Below the pieces are notes generated by a model. The model was not told where the DNA came from. It ran no database searches and worked only from the letters and a program-made list of their open reading frames with translations. 64,000 bases of DNA. Origin: Pleurotus djamor (Eukaryota > Basidiomycota > Agaricomycetes > Agaricales > Pleurotaceae). The stretch is taken from positions 1 to 64,000 of the forward strand of contig JAPEVF010000210.1 of assembly GCA_029747585.1 (NCBI GenBank), written 5' to 3'. This document shows, piece after piece, positions 32,054 through 45,514 of the stretch; position 1 is the first letter of the stretch, and each line of letters opens with the position of its first letter. A program made the position numbers and the translations under genes.

Positions 32054-32815
32054 TGCGCCGGTCATCTACTTTGCCGGACCTAGATGTAAATTTATCTCCA
32101 TCATCATTCCTTCTGCTTTCGAATGCGCGGCGCCCCAAGCTCGAGCAAAGAATTCTCCCTTTGAATTACTCGTATCTTAAGCAGATGTAGCGAGTCAAAT
32201 TCATTTCAATTTCGTCAGCAAACTCAGTCATCACAATAGGCACTCTACACTCTGTCTCAGTCGTACCCAACTAACACTGAATGAACTTCATAGTCAATGT
32301 TGAACGTTGAGCGCAGCCTTGATGCCTCTTGATGCATATCGCAGTGAGTAGGTATGGATTTACTTGCAATATTTGCTTCTGTGTCAATGACTTCCTCAGA
32401 GTCCTTTATGCTTCTTGGGTTTGCCAAGAATAACATAGTTCGTTGATCCTGAAGACATAAGGACCTGCCGAAGCGACGCGAGGCAAATCTTGTAAGTGTT
32501 TGAGTTTACGGGCACATGAGCACATGCATTGATGAGAAGACAATTGAAGAACCAAGGAGATAGGAGGGGCCCTATCCATCTCCTGTGGAATACACACATG
32601 CATCGGAGATAGTAACGGTATTTGTCACCTTGTGGCTGGTAGGCATGCCTGAAAGGACACCGAGAAATACGTGGGATATGCGTGGTGATAATGCTGTCTT
32701 GTATTTAATTTGGTTGAGTTGAGACCGGAATATGGCAGACACGAAGAGTAACATCGCGTGACCTTCACGTTTCAGCTTGTCACAGCCCGTGTCACGCGTT
32801 TCCAGAACAGCCACC

Positions 32816-34471
32816 ATGACCTCCAACGATAGTGCCAAAAATGTGAGCTCTCATTGAAGTGGCTTTAAAAGTTTTCTGCTGAATGGATTTGTAATCAATC
32901 GACAGGCTACAGCGAGTGTGGAACAACGGTCCATCGATGACCAAATCTCCCAGCTACACGATCGTATACGTTCTTTGAAGACGAAAAGGAACACATACAC
33001 TCGTATCTCCCGACTACCGGAAGAAATCATTGCGCAGATATTTCTTCTCGTGAAACAGGCTCCCCAAGATGTTCGAATGCGCAATCTCCGCTCCTCTCGC
33101 GAACGCAACTGGCTCAACATAGCTGGCGTGTGTACATACTGGAGGGGGATTGCCCTGAACTGTCCTCGACTATGGTCAACAATTACATTAACTCCCGTGC
33201 ATCGTGCATTAAAGATGATTCAACGGACAAAGTCGGCACCGTTGTTCATCTCGGGTTCCTCTATCGGGGACCCAGGGCTGGACGAAATTTCCTCGGTCGT
33301 CATGTCAAATATCCACAGAATACAAGGGCTAGATGTCGCAGGCATCGAATCCGACAAGCTCTTCGAGTTCCTTCGAATGAACCCAGGGGAAAGCGCTCCC
33401 ATCTTGCGTGTCCTCATTTTGAGAGGTCCCATTATTTCCTTGCCCAAGGACATCCTTGAGCGTGGCATGGACTCACTCCAAGAACTGCAAATGGTGCATG
33501 GTGCCCTCAGCTTTCCTATCCCACCCCTTCCACAACTCAAGAAGCTTCTCGTTTACCCACCCGGACATGTTGCCAGTCGACTCTCACTTGATGTCCTCCT
33601 TGAATCTCTCCGGAATACCCCAAGCATTGAAGAGATATACGTTCGTCGAGTTTACGTACCCGACGACCCCTCTATGAAAGCGAAACTCTCGGCTGTTCAT
33701 CTACCCCGAATGACTCGTTTCAACATTGATGGACTGGCCATCCAATCCTCCAAGCTCCTGAGCCTTCTGGAGCACCCGCAGACCGCCAACATCACCTATC
33801 GATGCCAAGAGTCCATTCGACCTGGTTCAGACCTGTCAGACCTACAGAATGCGCTCATCCGGTTCGCCTCGCTTCCCGGTCGAGTCACTTGTGGTGTCTC
33901 AATAATGACTGACCAAGCTACCTTTGATATCGCCTTGCACACTCGTCTTCACTCTTCTTCACATATCTTTGTGTTGACTCTACAAGACATGTTCAAAGAT
34001 GACTTCGGCCAACTTTTATCTGCGGTGAACTTCTCGAAAGCGACCTCTCTCGATTTGTCGGGTGTTGGCGACATAATCCAACCGTCCCACCTGCTCAGCC
34101 TCTGTGACAATGTCGAGGTCTTAACGCTCACGGACTGTCCAGTTGCAGTCTTTGATGGACTCATGAAAGCCGGCGATCAGAAAATCCCTTCACCAAAGCT
34201 GCGCACGCTTGTTGTGAATGAATGTCGAATCTACGACCCTTACAAAATACAGGACGCCTCAATGTGTCATGATACTATGTTATCTTTGTTGAAGCAGAGG
34301 ACGCAGCTGGCCATGGGAATCAAACAACTAACTATCCGTGATTGTGATATCACAAAGGATATCATTGACAAGTATAAGGTGTATGTGCAAGTCGACTGGG
34401 ATGGGCGTGAGGTTGACGATGAGGATGACGACGGAGACGTCTCTTTTAGTGAAGAGGACGACTTATTTTGA
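32816..34471 (+). CDS. F-box/LRR-like protein
   Basis: Exon 1 is 32816-32842 (MTSNDSAKN) and exon 2 is 32906-34471; together 530 codons. A short coiled coil (SIDDQISQLHDRIRSLKTKR) precedes the F-box, seen as ISRLPEEIIAQIF with AGVCTYWRGIALNCPRLWSTI. Leucine-rich segments follow to an acidic C-terminus (DEDDDGDVSFSEEDDLF). Such proteins usually recruit targets to SCF ubiquitin ligases through Skp1. Its nearest relative is the gene ending at 34597, with which it is tail-to-tail 125 bp apart. The tiny first exon is supported by the same arrangement in the paralogue. Confidence 0.82.
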
Positions 34472-34596
34472 TGTATGGAACTTAGCATCTCTGAGGATAC
34501 GATGTCTGAAGCAAGCTCTCAACGACGGTATTCAGCCTACTCTGTTGATCAGTGAGTTTGCTCTATCAAAGATGAGCAAGTTAAGGATGGATGGAA

Positions 34597-36271
34597 CTAC
34601 CACATGTAAGACCCTGGAATATCCGAAGACCAACCCTCCTCATCGCTGTAATCGTCCTCATTCTCATCGTCAGTCTCTGAGGGGTCCAAATGAACGTGGG
34701 TATACTCCTTAAACTCCTCGACAACACTCGCCGCAATGTCACACTCGGCAAGGGTGAGTTCCTCTATCCCCACGTTCAGACGCTTCCTTTGTTTCAAGAC
34801 GGTCCTCACCGCATCGCACATCGCGAGATTTCGGTTGTCGGAGGGGCGATTGAACGTGGATTGTTCCACGTGCAGACCACGCAGCTTGGGTAAAGGAAGT
34901 TTGGAGCCCTTAACTTTCTTCAGGCCGCGAAAGACTTGGACGGGGCAAGCAGTAAGCGTCAGATCTTTGACTTCGCTGCACCTCGCGAAGAAAAGAGGTG
35001 GTTCAATTGTGCCCAGGGCTATACGGTTGAGGTGGAGAGAGTTCGATTTCGATAAGGGAATAGCAGCAAGTATGGCGGTAGCTTCAGAGAGGAATTCTTC
35101 AACATTGCCGTTTAGTGTCAACTCGAAGCCATGGGAACTTGATTGGTGAACTGCGTCCAAGTTAATGTGGAAATCTTCTAGGGTTGCCACAGTAACCTCG
35201 TGAATGACACGACCGGGAAGAGAGATAAAGTGGGTAAGAGCATTTATGAGATGCGAATAGTCTGAGCTTNGGGGGGAGATAGTCACATTCAAACGTGACA
35301 CTTGTGGTCTTGGGGTATTTGATAACCTCGAAGAGCTTGGAGGATGAGATGGTGAGCGCCGAAATATCGAGACAAGTCAAGCGAGGGAGGTGGACAAGGG
35401 AAAGCATCTGGTCCATGGAATGGTCATGAGATATTAAATGGCGAGCCCGAAGCTCTTCTAGATTTGGAGTGTTCTGAAGGGTCTGGAGGAGGACACCAAC
35501 GGAGAGCTCGTCCAACTCTGAAGGACGGATGTGAAGTTTTTTGAGATGTGGAAATGGAGGAAGTGGGGACGTGAGAGTTCCATGGATGAGGTTGAGTTCT
35601 TGAAGCGCAGGCATATCGCGCTCGAGGATGTCCCCTGGCAATGAATACATGGGGCTTCTTAGGGTGAGGGTGTGTAACATTGGAGCACTTGCCCCTTTGT
35701 TTAGTTGAAGGAATTTGAAGAGTTGTTCATCATCGTCTGCGCCGATATCGAAGGTTCGGATTCTGTGGATGTTAGACATGACAAGCTGAGCGACTTCGTC
35801 CGTATCCGGGACATTCGGGCAGAATATCTCCAAAGGTACTGATTTTGATCGTTTTAGCATTCCGAGTGCCCGATCCGCGGATGTCAAGTCGATAACAGAC
35901 CACAACCGAGGGCATTGCAAAGTAAGCTGCCTCCAGTGTGTGCATACGCCCGCGACATTCAACCAGTTCTTCTCACCGGAGAACTCGATACCAGAGCCAC
36001 CCATGACCTTATATGTAGTTCGTAGGCTTATGGAAGACCACTTCGCCATGATGAAAATCTCGGAAATGATTTCAGCTGGCAATTGAGAAACGCGCGCGTA
36101 GGTATTCCGTTTGGTTTTCAAAGAACGAATACGAGCTTGGAGTTGGGAAACTTGGTCATCAATGTTTCGCTGCTCGATACTAATGTTTTCCTAGAGTATT
36201 TCGAGATTAGCCAAGTGGAAAACCAATACGAACACTTGTCCACTCACATCGACGTGACCCAAACCGACCAT
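34597..36271 (-). CDS. F-box/LRR-like protein, inverted paralogue; one frame break at an N
   Basis: Exon 1 (MVGLGHVD, start 36271) is followed by a short intron and a long exon with SIEQRNIDDQVSQLQ, the F-box (VSQLPAEIISEIF ... AGVCTHWRQLTLQCPRLWSVI), leucine-rich segments and an acidic tail (DDENEDDYSDEEGW). The frame shifts at 35270, where a single N sits beside a run of six Gs. Both sides align with the plus-strand paralogue at the same place, so this is probably an assembly error and not a real break. Start, first-exon size and intron position match the paralogue. Confidence 0.78.
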
Positions 36272-36511
36272 GGTTGGTGGCCAAGAGAAAGAGCCAAGGG
36301 CGCTTGATTCGGCGCCGTCCGACGTTCCACATAAACTATGGTTTGCTATGATTGACCCTTGCGGGCTGGCGACGAGATCGGGACTCACGTCCAAATACAA
36401 AGTTGATATTAGCATGGTATTATATGTGCAGACAATGTTATACAAATGTAGATCGAGAGCAGACGAGCGATAAAAAGGTCACAAGAGTGGGAGATGGTCC
36501 GAGATGGAGGT

Positions 36512-39500
36512 TCATGACATCTCTTCATCGGTATCAGAGAGCATTTCCTTGCTTTTGCTAGAGTAGAGGGGGTTTATGAGAAACAGTGCAGGTCCCGAAT
36601 GATAGGAACTTACAACTGTTTCTTGCGTGGGTTGGCGGCTTCATCTTCTTCATCTCGCACAACTCTTTTCTTCGATCCACGCTGCACCGGCATTAGATTG
36701 AACAACGAAGGGACGTGAATTGACCCTTACCTTCTTGACCGGTCGATCGGTATCGTCTTCGTCACTGAACACAGCGGCTTGTTCTTCTTCGGCATCCGCG
36801 GCTTTTCGAAGCTTGCCGCGGCGCTTCTTCTTGGGTTCCCCTTCATCGCCACTTCCAGGTTCAGGTTTAGCCTTCCTGACCTTCTTGGCTTTACGTTCCT
36901 TCTCTTCGTCGCTCTCCATCCTGATATCCCGAGACCACTCCTGGGCAGTCTCACGTGCGATACGGCGCTCCTCTGCCAGTTTCTCAGCTTCCCGACGAAG
37001 TTCCTCAAGTTTGGTTCGCTAAACATCGAAACATACTAAGTGGAAAGGTAGACAGAGGTAGAGGAGACGGACATACCTCAGCAAGCTCGTGGCGATCTTT
37101 CTCCTCTTGTCGTCGAGCTCGGGCAGCGTCAAGTCTCGCTTGGGTCTCCGCTTCATGGTCTTTCTGTGAAGCCAAATGTTCGCCAGCTTTCCTCAGCATA
37201 CTATCACCGTATTTCCGCCGTTGGTCCGCAATGTCACGACTGTACGGCAGCGCTGATGCTCGATCAGCAACAAGGGAAGCAAACAGTCTAATAAAAACAA
37301 TCAGCAATTGCCAAGTCACGAGAGGGGGCGCGACTGACTTTTGCGCGTGACCAGCGTAGTCGATCGCCCGTTGCAGATCTTTCAGCGTCCGCTTCGCGGG
37401 TGGTAGAGCAAACAACATTTCTGCAGACTTTTGCTGAATCATCGCAATGTTGTAGAGCGTAGATTTGTCATTGGGTTGTAAGTGGAGAGCCTGCGACAAT
37501 GACTAGGTCAACACAAGACTCCAAAATATGGACAAAATGCAATACTTGTTGGGCATACCGAAGGGCTGTACCCATCGAGGCGAACGACTGGTCCTTCATT
37601 GCCTTGGCATACCACGAACGACACAAGCACAGTAGGACGGGGATATTCTGCCCGTTGAAAAACCGGATTGAGGCCGTTTCATACTGCAAAGAAGTCATGT
37701 CATGTCATCCACACAACGCAGCGAAGACTTCGACAACGTACGCTCTCGATAGCCCGATCGAATTCATCTCGAGCATAGTAACAATGCCCCATATTCTGGT
37801 ACACGCTCCCATCATTAATGGTCTCTCGGACTTTCGCAAAGATGTCCAAGGCCTCGCGGGCATTGTTCATGCGCCTAAGCATTTCCTCCGAGCCAGAGGT
37901 TGGTTGCGTAAAACCACCCATTACGCCCAAAGCATCTTCAGCAGTGATGATAGCCAGACCCTGCGCTGCAAAAGCACACATAGGGTCTCTTTGTAAGGCT
38001 TTTTCATAGAACTCTGCGGAGCGAAGATAATTCCTCTTCTTTTCCTCAACGCCTTGCGAGGAAGTATCTCGACTCTCCCTGGCCTGGTTGTAACCAGTCA
38101 ATGCGAGAGCACACAGAGAGTAGACATCATGACGATCGAAATCTTTGAGGGTCCCATAGACAAATTCACGAGCGACTTTGGGGAGATTGGTTTGGATGAG
38201 AAAGTAAACGTAGAATGCGCGGACTTCGAGGTTGGAGTTTTGGGACGCAAGGGCTTGTTTGACGAGCTCCAAAGCTTCGTTGTTCTTCTGTAGATGTGTC
38301 AGCATGAAGGCCTGCCGTATTTTGGCTGTTGCAACGTGAGCTAGGGTAGATACATTCGAGCAAAACAGACTTACCGTCAACGTACTCAGGATGCCTTGCA
38401 AGAAGTTTATCGTACGCGTCCTTAGCCATCGCAGTCTCCCCTTGGTCTTCGTACACCCGGGCTAGGTTATACAGTATTGAGGACGAAGACCCGTCATCAC
38501 TGGTCGTCGCCGTGGCCGTCAAGGCTTTCTCGTACATTCCTCGGGCACCAGCATGATCTCCTTCCATATGCATGAGCGCCCCAATATTGTTCAACAACCG
38601 TGGATCAACGGTCCTTCCCTTTCCAGGCAATTCACTACACCTCAACGCATCCCCTAAGGCTTTGCTGACTCTGCCAAGGTTGTCCTTCTCCCATAACCTC
38701 GCAATAGCAACGTGCATATCCACATCCTCCATATTATGCCGTTGCGAGCGGGTAGTCTGACCAGTCCTAGCAGACTGGATCTCATACCCCTTCATCGCGC
38801 TGTCGAAGAGGTCGCGTGCACGAGAACAATTCTGGGAGGTAACTTCGGCGGAAACACCTGGCCGAGGGATAGCCAGGAGTGAGGCCAGCATTATCGTAGC
38901 TTCCTGTGATTTTTGCGGGTTGGGAAGTTGGAAGAGACTGTCCAAAGTATGGATCGCGCCAGCTGTTTCATCTACAAAGCGACTCAACATAGAAAAGGTG
39001 ATTAGAGTGCAAAGTACACACCATTTTGTAGTTGTAGTTGTGCTAAGCCAACCACGCCAAGGATGTTCTTTGGCTGACCCTCCAGTGCAGACTTGTAGTA
39101 TTTCGTGGCGATCGAGAGAGAGCCTTCAGCATGGGACACCCTCGCAGCTCTGAGGTAGCCGTCCGTAAGTACGGTGATGGTGTCCGCAAACTGAATCGTT
39201 CGTTCCGCGAGCTTGAGGGCCTGCTTGTGGTTTCCTTTTTGAAGTACAATCTCGCATAGAGCGTTTGCGGCTGCTGCACTTTTGCGATTTGTCTTGAAAG
39301 CAGTTTCAACGAGTTTGGTGCCGGTGACGAACAAGCGTTTGCGTTCTTGCTCTGGACGTTGTTCATTTTTACTGGAATTGATGCCCTCAAGACCAAGGAG
39401 GAGTTGTGCGGCCCAGCCTTCACCATCATCTATGCCAGACTCCTCGACTTCTTGGTTATGCTAAACGGAGAATGAGTCATAATACTGTTGCATTTGTTGT

Positions 39501-40486
39501 AGAGACATACGAGCTCAAGGCTCCGTTGCCAAGCTGCCTTTGCCTTGCTTTTGAAATCCATCGCCCAAAGACAGAGGCCAATTCCTATTCTGGGATCAGG
39601 TTTGCATTTGGGATTTAGTTGTAGGACGTTCTGGAAGATCTTGAGAGCGGCAGAATACTGCCTCCTAGCATAAAGGATGCGTGCCTGTGGAAGGCAAGGT
39701 CAGCATGCGCAACATGGGGAGAAATCCCATTGTATACCTTTCCGAGCAGTGCTACCAAGTTTCGCGGTTGTTGAGTCAGTACGCTCTCAAAGGAACGGAG
39801 TGCATCGTCTATAGATCGCGTTGCAAGTTGATGAACGCCTGATGAAAATCTGGAATTTAGCTGTCGGCATCATTGCAACTGAAACAGGCCCAACCTCTGG
39901 TCAAGAAAAGGAGAGTATTCGTCGACGCGGCGTCCTCAGGATTCTCTTCACGAAACTTCTCAGCCTTATTGATCAACTGTGCGGCTTCGTTGTTGAGTTC
40001 TTCCTTCCGCCTTTCCTTGGTTAAGTTATCCTGCCCTACAAGGAATTAGCTTCCGGCTGCACAACCAAATAAAGGTATACGACATACGAGCGTCTGGAAG
40101 AATGATTTTGGGTGCGTCGCGCGCCCTGGCGATCTGAATGTTGGCCAGTAACATATATATGGGGGGCAGACTCGCATTTGCTCCAGTAGCCTGGAATTCT
40201 AAGTATTTAAGCGCGTCACTGAGGCGAGTCCATGGATTTGATGGTAGGAGCAGGACTCACTGTCTACGACCGCGTTCGCAATGCGCTCTGCAGCGTCCAG
40301 ATAGCCTCTTCTCCAGTATTCTGCAGCCAGCTTTGTCCATACCCATATTCTACCACGGCCTTCCTCTAGCAATTCGAGAACGTCCTCTGGATTCGGGTCG
40401 AGGTTGTCGAGGTCGATAGTAATGACTTCTTGTCCGCCAAGTTCAATGTCGACCGAGCGGCCTGGCTGGCTCCCGTTGGCATCCAT
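36512..40486 (-). CDS. CTR9: CTR9, TPR subunit of the Paf1 complex
   Basis: The start MDANGSQPGRSVDIEL at 40486 leads into VITIDLDNLDPNPEDVLELL, the conserved CTR9 N-terminus. About ten exons then encode serial TPR repeats (for example NYLRSAEFYEKALQRDPMCA, the NMGHCYYARDEFDRAIE segment, and AGARGMYEKALTA). The C-terminal third is charged: a coiled coil (EAETQARLDAARARRQEEKDR), then Lys/Glu-rich KKKRRGK segments. I extend the CDS through a last small exon encoding KSKEMLSDTDEEMS, stop at 36512. CTR9 scaffolds Paf1C on elongating RNA polymerase II and supports H2B ubiquitylation and H3K4/K36 methylation. It is divergent from ADA2 with 138 bp between starts. Confidence 0.9.
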
Positions 40487-40624
40487 GGGAGCGTAAAAGT
40501 GGGCGTCGTCGTCGAAGGTGTTGTGGTAGGGAACTTTGTGCTGAGCCTGAGACCAGCGCTTGACACCCACGTGAGTATGACTGAGCCACAACGCCCGGCG
40601 CTTGAAGAGTGGCACATTCATTTC
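40487..40624. promoter_or_regulatory. Shared divergent promoter, CTR9/ADA2
   Basis: Only 138 bp separate the two start codons, so both promoters must overlap or lie inside each other's 5' region. No clear TATA box was seen. A second in-frame ATG for ADA2 at 40577 would narrow the gap further. Confidence 0.55.
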
Positions 40625-42852
40625 ATGACTGTTACTCACCGCAAGCCGCAGCAGTTGGACGAAATTCAAGGTAAAGTGTACCAGAAACGCGGTCTTATGT
40701 GAGCTCAATTGTGGATTATAGCTGTCAACGAACCCGGATTGCAATTTCACTGCGATTCCTGTGAATGTGATCTGACGCATTCGATCCGTATAAAGTGTGC
40801 CGATCCTGTATGCGAACCCGGAGACGGAATAGATTTATGTCCTCCGTGCTTTTGTGCTGGAAAGGAGTTTGGACAACATAAGGCTGGCCATCCGTACAGG
40901 GTCATCGTACGTTCTTGCCACCCTTCGGCCCCCTTGCGGTGCATATTGATATGACATTCCAGGAATTACATTCGTATCCAATATTTCATGAAGACTGGGG
41001 CGCTGATGAGTAGGTTTCTCCGCCAACTGGGGGCTCATTCACGAGTTGAATGACCGTGCTACTTAGGGAACTATTGCTTCTGTCGGGGATCGCGGCGCAA
41101 GGCCTAGGGAACTGGAAGAAGATAGCAGACCACATCGGCACACGCACCAAGGAAGAGGTCGAGGAACACTATAACACAGTCTACATTAACTCTCCAACAT
41201 GGCCAATACCGGTAAATATCTACTTTCCATCCTGGTACTTGTTACTCATTCACATCGTAGCTCATGGACGTGAAATTCGACATAGACCCGGCTGAGTTTC
41301 AAGAGAAAAAGCGTCGCAGAATAGCCAAGATGAACGCAGCCCAGCCACCTCCCGCAAAGCCTGCCCCAACTTCCGCACCTGGTATACACGAAATTGCAGG
41401 TTTCCTTCCTGGCCGTCTTGAATTTGAGCACGAATTAGACAACGATGCAGAAGACCTCGTTAAGGACCTTGAATTCGGTATATGCCTGGAGTATGGAGGT
41501 GATGCCTTGCCTGAAGATGAACATGACCTGGATGTCAAAGCCAGAGCAAAGTGGCAAGAGGAGAGGCAATTGGGTGCAATGGTCGGCGGGAAGGGACCCA
41601 TGAAGGGCCTGACGAACGGTGTCGTCAACGGCTATCATACGAACGGCAATGCAGTCAAGCGCGAACCTTCCAATCCCACACCGTCTCAGCCTAAATCAGA
41701 CGATGATGGGAATGAAGATGCTGAGGATGAAATCACCCAGCCACCCCCCATTGAAACGCAAGAATCGCTCACGTTCAAGCTCACGCTGCTCGAGATGTAC
41801 GCTCAACGAGTTGAGAAGCGCTTAGAGGCCAAGGCGATTATGTATGATCGAGGGCTTCTGGAGTATAAGAAGGTTTGTGTTTTCGCAGCCTGCTCGATCT
41901 CTGAAAGGAGCTGACAATCTGTGTAGATGGCCGCCATCGAAAAGAAACGACCTCGCGATGAGAAAGACGTCATCCATCGCCTCAAACCCTTCGCCAAACT
42001 CCAGACCGCGGAAGACTTCGAAGTATTCACTACCGATATTCTATGTTCGTAGATCAAATCTTTTTAACCGATATTGCATACTGACGGACAGAAAACTTCA
42101 CAGATGAGGCGATGCTGCGGAAACGAATCCAAGAACTACAGCATTGGCGACGCCTCGGCCTGCAAACAGCTGCCGACATCGATAAGTACGAAACCGATCT
42201 GGCGAATAGACGAGTGAGCCGTTTTAGGTGTCCCCTTTTGTGTGTATGCGCTAAATCAACGGTTCAGTCGCAGCCCAAGGTCAACCGGGACATGTACAAT
42301 GACAAGAGTCGCAAGAGTCACGACCGTGATACACCGAAGCCAATCATCCGCAAACCTCGTAAGCCACTCTCATCCTTCCATGTTTACCTCTACTGACCAA
42401 TGCGTCTCCCAGCCGCGCCTCTCAATATCTCTAATAGCCCATGCCTTCATCTTTTGACGCCGGCTGAACAAACTCTCTGCGCGACCCTCCGAATCCTCCC
42501 AAAGCCTTATCTAGTCGTCAAAGAAACCCTCGTCCGCGAGTACGCAAGACGAGGAGGCAAGCTTCGTCGACGAGAAGCCAGAGATTTGGTGAAGATCGAC
42601 GTCAACAAGACCAGTAGAGTTTGGGATTTCCTTGTCCAGGCTGGGTTCCTCAAGATCAACGCTGAGCCCGCTAATCCGGCTCCGCAACAACAAGGGCAGC
42701 CGTCCACTGACGCTTCTTCCACCCACCCTCCGTCAGTCAATGGATCGCCATCCAAGGACTCGATGGCAAAGAACTCTCCTGCCCTCCCATCTTTACCACC
42801 CGCTTTTCCAACACAAAACGGGTTTACATTTACCAGCCCGTTGCCTCATTAA
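40625..42852 (+). CDS. ADA2: ADA2, SAGA/ADA transcriptional coactivator subunit
   Basis: It starts [15 protein letters not shown] at 40625 and has about nine exons. The ZZ zinc finger comes first ([21 protein letters not shown] ... DLCPPCF). A SANT/Myb domain follows ([28 protein letters not shown]). The middle has the conserved [23 protein letters not shown] and [20 protein letters not shown]. The C-terminal SWIRM domain is [20 protein letters not shown] ... [21 protein letters not shown] Pro/Ser-rich tail ends at 42852. ADA2 stimulates the Gcn5 acetyltransferase. An upstream in-frame ATG (40577) would add 16 residues; I prefer the shorter start by similarity to other basidiomycete ADA2 proteins. 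Confidence 0.93.
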
Positions 42853-42950
42853 TGCCTCCCCTCCCTACGCATATCATTATTGTTTTCGGCTTACTCTCAG
42901 CTTACACACCGCATTTGTACCATATCATCTACATAGCATTCGTTGGGTTA

Positions 42951-45278
42951 TCAGATATTACTTGGTAAAGGAGCATCGAGTATGTCCAACACGATTTGTG
43001 GGTCGTTTGGAATGTTGGCCTTCTGAAGGTATTCATCGTTCCTGAAGATGCAACTGTAAATACTGGAACGCCACACCAAATGGACCGAAAACTCACCAAA
43101 ACTACAAATCAACATGGGTGCATTCCAGTCAGCAAGTACGGCTCAGAATTGAGATGCAATATAAGTCACCTTGGAGTAGTGTCTCGTCCCAGAATCGCAT
43201 CTACGCGAAGGCTCAGTCACCAGTATTCCTAGACGTGAATAGAATCTTACAGAATGGTGACAACAGTCTGTCCCTCCGCCCAACCCATTTTCTTGGCTAA
43301 CTTGACGCAGGCCATCAGGTTGCAAGCGCTACTTGACCCAAGAAACAGCCCATCATGTTCGACTAGATACCGAGACATGCTAACAGCTTCGGCGTCCGTT
43401 ATTCTGATTCAGAGAGTCAGGAGAGGACAGAACTTGTCGAGGAACCGCAGCAGACCTAAACGCGTCATCAATGATTGGCAATGCGAGTTCAATGTTATTC
43501 GTGAGGCGGTTGATCCCACTGCGGAATCACCGTACAATCAGCCAAGAACATGAGTGAGGGGCGAGGACTGCCGTACGTACATGCCTTCGACGACTGTGTC
43601 AACTTGATGTCGCCTTTTCGTCCCTTCAGCCTCCCTGCGGTCATACATCACACCATGTTTGACCTAAGACGTAGAAATTTAGATCAGATCCGTAATAGAT
43701 GCAAAAATAGCGGAAGATTAACTTTGTTATACAGACCACTGCCCTCGGGGTCGGATAGGACCACCATCAAGTCCTCGTCCATTGATTTCAGGTAACGCCC
43801 GGTACCAGCTATGGTCCCTCCCGTCCCTAAATACGCGCATCAGCCAAACAATTTGATGCACGGATTCCATGAACCAACGTACCTGCTCCACTAACGAAAG
43901 CCGCCATATGGCCGTTGGTCTGCCGCCAAATCTCCGGTCCAGTGCCGTCGAAATGGGCATCAAAGTTACTTTTATTCTAGACACGATTAAATGCGGGGTA
44001 AGCTCAGGTTCAAGCTGAAGGCAAACACGAGGCTTGACGCTATAGCATACGAAGCGAGCGAGGCTCAAGCCTCCTGATAATGACGAAACGGGGTGCAAAG
44101 CGCAAAATAGAAACAAAGTACCGACCTCGAACTGATCGGCGAAGAAGCCTCGAGGCTTATTTAGGATATCCTCCCTGGACTCCAGGTCATTGTCGGTGTC
44201 TGACTGGGTGGAAATCACCACAGATGCAGAGGGCGAGGCGAGGAGGTGACTGTGATTCGGGTTTGTTTCGCCAGATTGACCAAATTCCATGGCACGGCGC
44301 CGTGCAAGGTTCTAAAGGCTGTGTTGAGACTGCGAACAGACGGACGTATGCGGAGAGGGGATGCATACAACATACTGGCAACGAGTTGGCCACCGAGATT
44401 AATGACGTTCACGAGAGGAGCATGAGGCGGGGAAAGCGTGCCTGTTTCTTATCCACTATGCTGGCGGGTCTGACCCTCTCAACGTCCGCGCCGAGCGAGA
44501 GGAGTGCCTTGACTTTCTCCTCGGCCACATCATCTGGCATGATAATAGCTAAAGTAAGGACGGTGAGCCGTGTTCCTTCGCCAATGGAAAGATATCGAGG
44601 TACGCACTAGCATCGTAACCGCTGAGAAGAACCCAGAGTATTCCATCAATACTAATAGTCGGATTTCTGTGTGGAGGACACCTACCGAGCGCGAGCAATG
44701 GTAGCGATGGAGATACCCGTCGATCCAACGGTGCCTTCAAAAATTCGTGATCCAGTATGTGGATAGAGGAGACCAGTCTTTTCCGCGTCGTCAATCACTG
44801 GTTAAAAGGCCTCGTCACCACTTGAGAACCATCCAATTAGGCAGCAAACGTACTTCTAAGAGCAACTCTGTCCTTGACACTGCCTCCTGGGTTCAAGAAC
44901 TGAATACCCTCCTTAGTCGTATGCCAGCCTGATACACATATTGTCGTACCTCTGCTTTGCCGAGGATCTCGACACCGAGTACATCGCTCAAAGAGTTGAT
45001 CCTGATGAGAGGCGTATTTCCTGCAAAGTTTTCCTCCATTTTGACGCGACATGATAGCAATCATGCGTACCTATGAGACCAGCGACCCCAGATAGGATTT
45101 CATCCTGCCTCAACTCAATCGGACGTGGCTTGAAGTTCCTCTCCTGTCTCTCCCGTTTACGCGACTGGTAATACACGGCAAGCGAAGTCGTCGCGATTGA
45201 CAGCGAAAAGCCCAAAAGAACGCCATAAACGACGTGTCGCAGCGCGTTTGGCGTCCAATCCTGGAATCTTGAAGCCAT
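42951..45278 (-). CDS. Membrane-anchored cysteine synthase-like PLP enzyme
   Basis: The start MASRFQDWTPNALRH at 45278 is followed by a hydrophobic segment (residues about 15-36, VVYGVLLGFSLSIATTSLAV) and basic residues. The beta-substituting PLP fold follows: GNTPLIRINSLS, the NPGGSVKDR motif with the Schiff-base lysine, EGTVGSTGIS (phosphate/substrate loop), and IIMPDDVAEEKVKALLSLGA. The C-terminus is near QIVLDILDAPLPSNI. At least eight exons. The layout matches the fungal cysteine-synthase-2 type and yeast Mcy1, an outer mitochondrial membrane protein, so that location is inferred. Whether it makes cysteine in vivo is not settled for this family. It is divergent from the CoA-binding gene with 236 bp between starts. 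Confidence 0.85.
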
Positions 45279-45514
45279 GCGTACGCACCGGGACCGACTT
45301 GATCCTACAGCACGTAAACCCAATGATACGGAGCCAAGTGAAGATGGCACCTCGCGGTCAGGTTGTGGTTGGAGATAAACCCACAATCGTCAACAACGCT
45401 CAACATGGCGCAACTGTTTTGCAGACCCAGGCCCCACATATTTAAAGCAGCTGAGGGAGATCAGGTCCTTCAAACCACATATCAGATACCTTTATCTCTT
45501 GCCTCTCTACCACC

